A stretch of DNA of 10,523 nucleotides from Candidatus Iainarchaeum sp. (GTDB lineage: Archaea; Iainarchaeota; Iainarchaeia; Iainarchaeales; JAFGBZ01): assembly GCA_016218635.1 (NCBI GenBank), contig JACRDJ010000128.1, positions 1 through 10,523 of the forward strand, in the 5' to 3' direction. The translations under genes and the position numbers were made by a program. The notes beneath the pieces are model-generated. The model had not been told where the DNA came from. It made no database searches and saw only the letters and a program-made list of their open reading frames with translations. Below, in pieces: positions 1-4,063 of the stretch. The stretch's first letter is position 1; every line of letters begins with the position of its first letter.

Positions 1-18
1 CTGATGTAAGGGAATATT

Positions 19-243
19 ATGAAAATCAAAGAGTTTGATGTGGTTCTTGAAAGAGACGAGGACGGATGGTTTATTGCCGACGTTCCTGCTCTGCCGGGGT
101 GTCATACGCAGGGGGAAACCAAGCGGGACGTTCTTCGGAATGTAAAAGAGGCCATTGAACTTTATCTGGAAGTTTTGCGGGAAACCGGTACTTCCAGGAA
201 ACAGGGGTTTGTCGGTATCGAAAAGGTTAAAGTGTATGCTTAA
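19..243 (+). CDS. hicB: HicB-family antitoxin, short form
   Basis: A 74-residue protein of the HicB antitoxin family, expected to bind and neutralise the HicA mRNA interferase encoded just downstream. The sequence shows the typical HicB core: beta strand FDVVLERDEDGWFIADVP, then the family hallmark PALPGCHTQGET (about residues 23-34), then a helix with N..EAIELYLEVL (about 42-53). Many HicB proteins carry an additional C-terminal helix-turn-helix or ribbon-helix-helix DNA-binding domain; this one ends soon after the core, so self-repression by DNA binding is not evident. The ATG at 19 has a weak GGGA stretch upstream, and only 18 bases of upstream sequence are present, so its promoter is not seen. 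Its last 8 bases overlap hicA, so the two are very probably co-translated. The antitoxin gene comes first, one of the two orders known for these pairs. Confidence 0.85.
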   Translation: MKIKEFDVVLERDEDGWFIADVPALPGCHTQGETKRDVLRNVKEAIELYLEVLRETGTSRKQGFVGIEKVKVYA

Positions 244-448
244 TGTTGTCAAGACCGATAAGCTACTTCGGGCCTTGCATAAACTCGGATTCAGGGCACT
301 CCGGCAAAAGGGCGCCCACCTATTCTTTCAGCATCCGGATGGCCGGACAACTCTGGTTCCCAGGCATAATGAAATCAGAATCAAATTAGTAAGTAAGATT
401 GCTAAAGACATTCAACTTGATCTGGAACGGTTTCTCGAACAGCTTTAG
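236..448 (+). CDS. hicA: HicA-family mRNA interferase toxin
   Basis: A 70-residue protein of the HicA family, small double-stranded-RNA-binding-like ribonucleases that cleave mRNA when not bound by HicB. The sequence fits closely: K..LLRALHKLGFRALRQKGAH, where His28 in KGAH matches the catalytic histidine of the family's GSH motif, then a strand LFFQHPDGRTTLVPRH and a helix ending KIAKDIQLDLERFLEQL. The open frame extends further upstream, to 155, inside hicB, but homology begins at the ATG at 236, which overlaps the end of hicB by 8 bases; this is the natural start. The catalytic His is present and length is normal, so the toxin looks intact. It is the last gene of the pair and faces a convergent operon 28 bases away. 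Confidence 0.87.
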   Translation: MLNVVKTDKLLRALHKLGFRALRQKGAHLFFQHPDGRTTLVPRHNEIRIKLVSKIAKDIQLDLERFLEQL

Positions 449-476
449 TCCGTTCTTTCTTCTGCGGCTTTTCCGG

Positions 477-644
477 TTAAATCATTCCTTTGGCGGCCTT
501 GCGGGCGGAGCGCATGCATTTTTTGTGCCATAATTGTCCGGCGAATTCCTTGTCGGCGCCGGGCTGGCCGCATAAGGCACAGGTTTCGGCCGAAATGAGT
601 GCCTCTTCGTTTTTTTTCTTGGAAAAGAAATCAAGCAGGCCCAT
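477..644 (-). CDS. 55-aa small cysteine protein, possible zinc-binding
   Basis: A 55-residue protein of unknown function. From the ATG at 644 it reads MGLLDFFSKKK, an acidic linker, then TCALCGQPGAD (Cys22 and Cys25), then WHKKCMRSARKAAK (His40, Cys43) before a TAA at 477-479. The pattern CxxC ... HxxC resembles half of a treble-clef or zinc-ribbon unit, and the basic tail could bind nucleic acid; both points are inference. The start codon overlaps the TAA of the upstream 132-aa gene by one base (TAATG), which strongly supports translation by coupling and places it third in an operon behind inorganic pyrophosphatase. It is short enough to be missed by length-limited gene finding. No named family recognised. 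Confidence 0.72.
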   Translation of the reverse strand: MGLLDFFSKKKNEEALISAETCALCGQPGADKEFAGQLWHKKCMRSARKAAKGMI

Positions 645-1042
645 TATTTTTTCCTCCCGCTCCTGACTTTTTGTTTTTTTTGTTCCAGTTCAAATTCAAT
701 CACGTGCTGGGCATGAGGGTCTTTTTCTATTTCGGCGAATTTTTTTTCCAGAAACTGCCGAAGGATTCCGGGATTCTTTTTTTGGGCAATTCTTTCATGA
801 TTTTTGAAGGAAAGCAGTATTTCGGTCAGGAATCCGCGGAGGTGGGGGTTTTGGGAAACTTCTTTGTCCCGGGTGGCAATCCGCAGGAGGGTATTGAATC
901 CCCGCATGAACGTTTGGGGGTTTGTGCCTTTAAGACTTTCAAGTGCCAGGGGCAGTTCCGGGTGCCCGCGGACCTGTTCCCATAATGGTTTCTGAAGTGG
1001 CTGATGGCGGGGAATTTCGTGGGGAACGGGCTTGGGTGGCAT
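644..1042 (-). CDS. 132-aa basic helical protein of unknown function
   Basis: A 132-residue protein that I do not recognise. It starts with a proline-rich segment (MPPKPVPHEIPRHQPLQKP), continues with a predicted all-helical middle (about residues 25-110, for example PQTFMRGFNTLLRIATRDKEV and RGFLTEILLSFKNHERIAQKK), and ends in a charged, lysine-rich tail (ELEQKKQKVRSGRKK). There are no cysteines, no membrane segments and no signal peptide. The start ATG lies 5 bases after the pyrophosphatase stop, and its stop overlaps the next start by one base, so it is the middle gene of a three-gene operon. The opposite strand has overlapping open frames, but the tight operon spacing on this strand favours this reading. 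A nucleic-acid- or ribosome-associated role would fit its charge, but that is only a guess. Confidence 0.7.
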   Translation of the reverse strand: MPPKPVPHEIPRHQPLQKPLWEQVRGHPELPLALESLKGTNPQTFMRGFNTLLRIATRDKEVSQNPHLRGFLTEILLSFKNHERIAQKKNPGILRQFLEKKFAEIEKDPHAQHVIEFELEQKKQKVRSGRKK

Positions 1043-1047
1043 AAGCC

Positions 1048-1596
1048 TTATTCCGGGTATTTGCGTTCGGGAAACTTTTTTTTGTATAATTGGATGGCGT
1101 TTTCAATGCATTTCCAGGCGTCCTTGGTTTCACGGTGCTGGATGATTTTCACCTCGACTTTCTGGAGGTATTTGTAGGTTTCAAAGAAGTGCTTGGTTTC
1201 GAGCAGGATGTGGCTGGGAATGTCTTTAAGGGATTTGATTTCCGTGAAGCGGGGGTCGTTGGCGTGCACGGCGATGATTTTGTCGTCTTTTTCGTTTTTG
1301 TCCAGCATTTCAATCATGCCGATGGGGCGAACGGTGACGATGGTGTTGGGGTAGGTGGAGAAATTGGAGATGACGATGACGTCGAGGGGGTCGTTGTCCT
1401 CGCAGTAGGTGCGGGGAATGAACCCGTAATCACCAGGGTAGTGAACGGCGGAGTAAAGCGCGCGGTCAAGGCGGAGCATGCCGCTGGCTTTGTCGATTTC
1501 GTATTTGAGTTTGGAGTCCTTGGGGACTTCAATGACGGCCTCCACTTCCTGGGGGGCCTTTTTTCCGAATGAGACGTCATGCCAGGGACTGAACAT
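1048..1596 (-). CDS. ppa: Inorganic pyrophosphatase (soluble family I)
   Basis: A 182-residue cytoplasmic family I pyrophosphatase, which hydrolyses PPi to two phosphates with Mg2+ and pulls biosynthetic reactions forward. The family signature is complete: EDNDPLDV at residues 66-73 supplies Asp67 and Asp72. Other expected active-site positions are visible by alignment from memory to the E. coli enzyme: Glu23 (IEVPK), Lys31 (KYEID), Arg45 (LDRALYS), Tyr57 (PGDYGFIP), Asp104 and Lys106 (KDDKIIAV), and Tyr141-Lys142 (HFFETYKYL). Length is normal for the hexameric archaeal/bacterial type. It is the first gene of a three-gene operon. An A/T-rich TATA-like element at 1618-1629 lies 22-33 bases before the ATG, consistent with a leaderless mRNA. 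Confidence 0.96.
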   Translation of the reverse strand: MFSPWHDVSFGKKAPQEVEAVIEVPKDSKLKYEIDKASGMLRLDRALYSAVHYPGDYGFIPRTYCEDNDPLDVIVISNFSTYPNTIVTVRPIGMIEMLDKNEKDDKIIAVHANDPRFTEIKSLKDIPSHILLETKHFFETYKYLQKVEVKIIQHRETKDAWKCIENAIQLYKKKFPERKYPE

Positions 1597-1617
1597 GTAT
1601 CAATGGATTCAGAAACG

Positions 1618-1629
1618 GTTTTTAAGGAT
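1618..1629 (-). promoter_or_regulatory. TATA-like box of the ppa operon
   Basis: On the minus strand the sequence CCTTAAAAACC lies 22-33 bases upstream of the ppa ATG. This is the distance expected of an archaeal TATA box when transcription begins at or next to the start codon. Assigned by position and A/T content only. Confidence 0.4.
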
Positions 1630-1660
1630 TGTGATGGGGTGGAACCGGGGTGTTGAGTAT

Positions 1661-1775
1661 AACTCCTGCGGAGCAGGGGTTCTCGTTATTGCCGGGCGAA
1701 AACGGCATCGGACGAAAACGATGCGGAGCATGGCTTGCCGGAGGCAACCCTCGGTACCATCGGACGAAAACGATG
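1661..1775. repeat. Left hairpin sub-array: alternating triloop and GACGAAAA-loop hairpins
   Basis: A run of short inverted repeats. Type 1 hairpins have GGA triloops: 1661-1681 (arms AACTCCTGC/GCAGGGGTT, 9 pairs with one G-T), 1721-1731 (ATGC/GCAT) and 1735-1747 (TTGCC/GGCAA). Type 2 hairpins have an 8-base loop GACGAAAA or GGCGAAAA: 1691-1706 (GCCG/CGGC), 1705-1724 (GCATCG/CGATGC) and 1758-1775 (CATCG/CGATG). Linkers from type 1 to type 2 are similar (CTCGTTATT, CCCTCGGTAC). The 21 bases at 1706-1726 and 1758-1778 are identical, 52 bases apart. The last hairpin runs into the 3' end of tRNA-Leu. Some arms overlap, so alternative foldings exist. Confidence 0.8.
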
Positions 1776-1856
1776 CGGGAGGCAGGACTCGAACCTGCGG
1801 AGGCACTAAGCCACTTGGCCCTGAACCAAGCCCAATTGCCACTATGGGACTCCCGC
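1774..1856 (-). tRNA. tRNA-Leu (anticodon CAG)
   Basis: On the minus strand an 83-base tRNA folds completely. The acceptor stem is GCGGGAG/CTCCCGC, the anticodon stem CTTGG/CCAAG encloses loop TTCAGGG with anticodon CAG (reads CUG, leucine), there is a long class II variable arm (GGC/GCC), and the T arm is GCAGG-TTCGAGT-CCTGC. Discriminator base is A, as expected for Leu; CCA is not encoded. There is no intron. The 3' end abuts a repeat hairpin (arms CATCG/CGATG) whose arm includes the last bases of the gene. A TTTAAA element inside the 20-bp repeat at 1885-1904 lies about 36-41 bases upstream and could be the TATA box. Confidence 0.95.
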
Positions 1857-1884
1857 ATAACCTTGGGCTTTATTCTTTCTGGGT

Positions 1885-1904
1885 GGAATGGTTTAAATGG
1901 TTTG
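1885..1904. repeat. 20-bp direct repeat, copy 1
   Basis: The 20 bases GGAATGGTTTAAATGGTTTG recur exactly at 2024-2043, 139 bases away. The unit contains a near-tandem AATGGTTT and a central TTTAAA. On the minus strand TTTAAA lies about 36-41 bases upstream of tRNA-Leu, so this copy may double as its promoter. Confidence 0.9.
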
Positions 1905-1908
1905 GCCT

Positions 1909-2021
1909 GTGCGAAGCAAGTACTGCCGGAGGCGGTTCTTCGGTATCGGCGATCGAAAGCGTCGTGCGGAGCACAACTCCCGCGAAGCGGGGGTTCTCGG
2001 TACCGCCGGACGAAAACGGCG
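1909..2021. repeat. Central hairpin sub-array between the two 20-bp repeats
   Basis: The array pattern continues between the two direct repeats. Triloop hairpins are at 1910-1918 (TGC/GCA, loop GAA), 1922-1936 (ACTGCC/GGCGGT, loop GGA, extendable outward by AAG/CTT after one mismatch), 1964-1974 (GTGC/GCAC, loop GGA) and 1975-1995 (AACTCCCGC/GCGGGGGTT, loop GAA, 9 pairs). Large-loop hairpins are at 1947-1964 (CGGCG/CGTCG) and 2004-2021 (CGCCG/CGGCG, loop GACGAAAA). Linkers are TCTTCGGTAT (1937-1946) and CTCGGTAC (1996-2003). Two complete modules of triloop hairpin, CTCGGTAY-like linker and large-loop hairpin are therefore present. Confidence 0.8.
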
Positions 2022-2023
2022 TG

Positions 2024-2043
2024 GGAATGGTTTAAATGGTTTG
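2024..2043. repeat. 20-bp direct repeat, copy 2
   Basis: Exact second copy of the 20-bp repeat at 1885-1904. The two copies bracket 119 bases that hold two full hairpin modules, which would fit duplication of a promoter-bearing segment or insertion flanked by a duplicated target. Confidence 0.9.
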
Positions 2044-2060
2044 TTGCCGAAGATAGAGGC

Positions 2061-2147
2061 CTCTCGAAGGGAGTTACTTGCCTGCAGAAGTTCCTGCGAA
2101 GCAAGCACTACTGAAAGTAGTGCCCGTACTCGCCGGACGTGTCGGCG
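2061..2147. repeat. Right hairpin sub-array
   Basis: The last part of the array. A triloop hairpin at 2061-2073 (CTCTC/GGGAG, loop GAA) is followed by a strong one at 2105-2123 (GCACTACT/AGTAGTGC, 8 pairs, loop GAA). After the linker CCGTACT comes a large-loop hairpin at 2129-2149 (CTCGCCG/CGGCGGG, loop GACGTGT). The module order is the same as in the other sub-arrays, but linker and loop have diverged. No protein gene is credible between 1597 and 2169. Confidence 0.7.
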
Positions 2148-2169
2148 GGCGAAACTGGTGCGGTAATGG

Positions 2170-3036
2170 CTATTTTGGCCTGAATTTTTTGAAGAATTCT
2201 CTTCGGGATAACGGGGACGAGGGCTTTAATGGGTCTTTTTTTGGTTTTTGGTAAAATGAAAAGGAGTATTCTTTTTCTTCTTGTGGGTTTCCGGATTCGT
2301 CCAGTCTGAACCGTATGGCTTTAGGGTAGTCTTTCGTGACGTAATCTGTGAGCCTGGTTTCTTCCAGGATTTTTTTTCTTTTCTGTGGGTTTTCCAGCAG
2401 TTCTTTGATTCCGTAATGTCCGACACCCCACGCCATGGCTATGACGGGTTTTCGTCCCAGTTCTTTGCGGAGCAGGGGTGCAATGCGTGTTTCCGCTTTT
2501 TCGGCAGTAATGGCATTCCGTACGGTGGTCAGGCCGCCGTAAATGATGTCGCTTATTTGGGTTCTTTTTTTCCAGAGGGATGGATGTCTGATTTCTTCCG
2601 AATGGGACTGTCCGGGTGCAATTATCGACAGGGCAATGGGTAAGCCCGGGCTTAGCAATCCTGCTGAAATGGCCATTCTGGAAAGAAACTGTCTCCGGGT
2701 CATTTTTTTTCGGTTCATTAAGGCTCTTATCAGGACATTGCTTCCAAGAGCCGTTGCTGCACCCAGTATTCCGGCTTTTGTTTTCCCCCACCTGCCGGCT
2801 TTTTCGCTGAGTCCTGGATCTGTGAGCCAGATGGTTTTTTGGCCCCGGACTGCCTGGGCCAAAATTTTTTGGTATTGCGGATCGTTGTAGGCTCCCAACG
2901 CATTGTTCCAGCTTACTCCGGTGGTTTCGAGGATGAGGGCGTCAAAGGGGGTGGGGCTTGGTTCTGTTTCCCCGGAGTGAACGCTAAAAATCAGCACGTA
3001 TTTGGCGTTCGGGGTTTCGGTTGTAATCCAGGCCAT
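2170..3036 (-). CDS. TraB/GumN-like protein with central membrane hairpin and Tat-like motif
   Basis: A 288-residue protein that most resembles the TraB/PrgY/GumN superfamily, some of whose members are proposed peptide-processing metalloproteins; its own activity is unknown. Supporting segments are FDALILETTG (residues 31-40), like the family's DALVLE strand, and VIAMAWGVGHYGIKELL (198-214), like the late glycine-histidine motif. Between them are two hydrophobic segments, about 88-106 and 119-140, separated by NRKKMTRRQFLSR; TRRQFL fits the twin-arginine consensus but sits at residue 113. A second such motif, LSRREFFKK, is at the extreme C-terminus (276-284). The ATG at 3036 is chosen because a TATA-like sequence lies 15-30 bases upstream. 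An internal ATG at residue 112 would give a Tat-signal protein instead, but would lose the N-terminal family strand. tRNA-Gln lies upstream on the same strand. Confidence 0.5.
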   Translation of the reverse strand: MAWITTETPNAKYVLIFSVHSGETEPSPTPFDALILETTGVSWNNALGAYNDPQYQKILAQAVRGQKTIWLTDPGLSEKAGRWGKTKAGILGAATALGSNVLIRALMNRKKMTRRQFLSRMAISAGLLSPGLPIALSIIAPGQSHSEEIRHPSLWKKRTQISDIIYGGLTTVRNAITAEKAETRIAPLLRKELGRKPVIAMAWGVGHYGIKELLENPQKRKKILEETRLTDYVTKDYPKAIRFRLDESGNPQEEKEYSFSFYQKPKKDPLKPSSPLSRREFFKKFRPK

Positions 3037-3050
3037 ATACTGGGTAGGCC

Positions 3051-3066
3051 CTTATACTATATCTAT
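3051..3066 (-). promoter_or_regulatory. TATA-like box of the TraB-like gene
   Basis: The minus strand reads ATAGATATAGTATAAG here, an A/T-rich block 15-30 bases before the ATG at 3036. This spacing fits an archaeal leaderless promoter and supports the long start over an internal one. Confidence 0.45.
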
Positions 3067-3143
3067 GTTTTCGTTGTTTTGGCGGCGTATCCGGTTCTGG
3101 TTGGGCCTTCAGCCGGTTGGAGGAGTGAACGCGGTCCGGGCAT

Positions 3144-3216
3144 TAGCCCCACGGAGATTCGAACTCCGGTCCTCTGCTCCAAAGGCAGATATCCTTGACC
3201 ACTAGACGATGGGGCT
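3144..3216 (-). tRNA. tRNA-Gln (anticodon TTG)
   Basis: A 73-base cloverleaf on the minus strand. The acceptor stem AGCCCCA/TGGGGCT starts with A1-T72, typical of archaeal tRNA-Gln. The anticodon stem TCTGC/GCAGA encloses CTTTGGA with anticodon TTG (reads CAA, and CAG by wobble). The T arm is CGGAG-TTCGAAT-CTCCG. The discriminator is A; CCA is not encoded, and no intron is present. No clear T-run follows the gene, so its transcript may run on towards the downstream TraB-like gene. Confidence 0.95.
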
Positions 3217-3242
3217 GTCCTTCAAATGAGTCACATAAAGGG

Positions 3243-3250
3243 TTTATAAG
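3243..3250. promoter_or_regulatory. Shared TATA box between divergent tRNA-Gln and tRNA-Ile
   Basis: The only strong TATA element in the 63-bp gap is TTTATAAG, which is near-palindromic and reads CTTATAAA on the other strand. Its centre is about 30 bases from the 5' end of tRNA-Gln and about 33 bases from that of tRNA-Ile. Both distances fit an archaeal core promoter with a short 5' leader, so a single box may serve both genes. Confidence 0.6.
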
Positions 3251-3279
3251 TTTTCTTAATGAAGAATAGGAGTGCCGTG

Positions 3280-3354
3280 GGGCGTGTAGCTTAGCCTGGT
3301 TGGAGCACGCGACTGATAATCGCGCGGTCGGCAGTTCAAATCTGCCCATGCCCA
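3280..3354 (+). tRNA. tRNA-Ile (anticodon GAT)
   Basis: A 75-base cloverleaf. Acceptor stem GGGCGTG/CATGCCC (one G-T pair), D stem GCTT/GAGC, anticodon stem CGCGA/TCGCG around CTGATAA with anticodon GAT (reads AUC and AUU), T arm GGCAG-TTCAAAT-CTGCC, discriminator A. CCA is not encoded and there is no intron. It is followed at once by a T-run. Confidence 0.96.
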
Positions 3355-3366
3355 CTTTTTTATACT
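3355..3366 (+). terminator. T-run terminator of tRNA-Ile merging into the next TATA box
   Basis: Directly after tRNA-Ile the sequence is CTTTTTTATACT. The T-run fits archaeal intrinsic termination. The adjoining TTTATA is about 24 bases before the ATG at 3386, so the same 12 bases may terminate one transcript and position the next. Confidence 0.5.
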
Positions 3367-3385
3367 TCTTTTCAGTTTATTGATT

Positions 3386-4063
3386 ATGCCCTATAAGCCG
3401 GTTCCGTTGCCGTTGGTGGAGCGGGCGTGGAAGTTATCCCGTCCGGAAAAACCGTTTGTGGTTCCTGACCGGGAAGGGCATTCCCGTTCGGAGCACCGGG
3501 CTCTTCGGGAAAAAAACATGCTGGTTGTTCGTTCCCGGGTTTTTGGAGGAAAAGAACCGGTTTATCAGTTTGTGGCTTTTGCGGACCCGAAACATTGGCC
3601 TTCGTTTCGGAATGTGTCGGGTTTGATGCGGGAGGCGGGGCCTGCCCAGGATAATCCTTCGGCCATGGGAACCGTGAGTGTGGTGGTGTTGCCTGGAAAG
3701 AAGTCCGTTCAGTTGCTGCTGGCCCAGTCGCATTTCCGGGGTTCTTCCTGGCGGCATCAGAATCCGGGGAAAGGCCCTTTTTTTTCCCGTGCGCAGGCTT
3801 CCCGTTTTTTGGGCTGGCGTTTTCGGGCCTTAAAGCAGGCCATGCAGTTTGCGAGGGAACGAAACTGCCGGTTTGTGGTGGAGAAGTTTTCCAAGGGGCT
3901 GGAGGAATTTTTTCTGATGCGGGGCGGGAATTCGGCCAGGATTCTGGTGACTGAACTCCGGCGTGCTGCAAAGGAAACCGGCATGCAGGTTTGGGAGGAT
4001 GGAAACCGGGCGGTTTGCGGAGTGGATGCTTTGCCTCGGGAACCGGAGTATGTGGAGGCCTAA
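3386..4063 (+). CDS. 225-aa protein of unknown function
   Basis: I do not recognise this protein. From the ATG at 3386 it has 225 residues (a TTG two codons earlier is possible). It is rich in Arg and aromatic residues, without membrane segments or a signal peptide. Visible segments are an N-terminal basic region with VPDREGHSRSEHRALREKNMLVV (about 26-48), a beta-like stretch MGTVSVVVLPGKKSVQLLLAQSHFRGSSWRHQ (about 94-125), a helix RALKQAMQFARERNCRFVVEKF (about 146-167), and GLEEFFLMRGGNSARILVTELRRAAKETGMQVWED. The last part could be an alpha/beta nucleotide-binding-like unit; this is inference. The ATG is chosen because a TATA-like TTTATA lies about 24 bases upstream, suggesting a leaderless mRNA. 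Its stop overlaps the stop of the convergent lyase gene by 3 bases (4060-4063). Confidence 0.7.
   Translation: MPYKPVPLPLVERAWKLSRPEKPFVVPDREGHSRSEHRALREKNMLVVRSRVFGGKEPVYQFVAFADPKHWPSFRNVSGLMREAGPAQDNPSAMGTVSVVVLPGKKSVQLLLAQSHFRGSSWRHQNPGKGPFFSRAQASRFLGWRFRALKQAMQFARERNCRFVVEKFSKGLEEFFLMRGGNSARILVTELRRAAKETGMQVWEDGNRAVCGVDALPREPEYVEA

Noticed and set aside
599..985. 128-aa open frame on plus opposite the 132-aa gene
   Set aside because: The Phe-rich product mirrors a Lys-rich coding strand, and the minus-strand gene is fixed by 5-nt and 1-nt operon spacing.
1090..1572. 160-aa open frame antisense to pyrophosphatase
   Set aside because: It is the mirror of a fully conserved gene, and its Val/Gly/Asp-rich low-complexity product is typical of antisense to codon-biased coding DNA.
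1661..1775. RNase P RNA or SRP RNA
   Set aside because: None of the conserved core motifs of those RNAs were found on either strand; the segment consists of tandem short hairpins only.
1478..2114. Long open frames on both strands across the tRNA-Leu region
   Set aside because: They run through a clearly folded tRNA and the hairpin repeats, overlap one another in several frames, and give composition unlike a protein. They arise from stop-poor repeated sequence.
1661..2147. CRISPR array
   Set aside because: The repeated parts are short hairpins with changing stems, there are no constant direct repeats of 25-37 bases, and the intervals are not unique spacers of even length; no cas gene is nearby.
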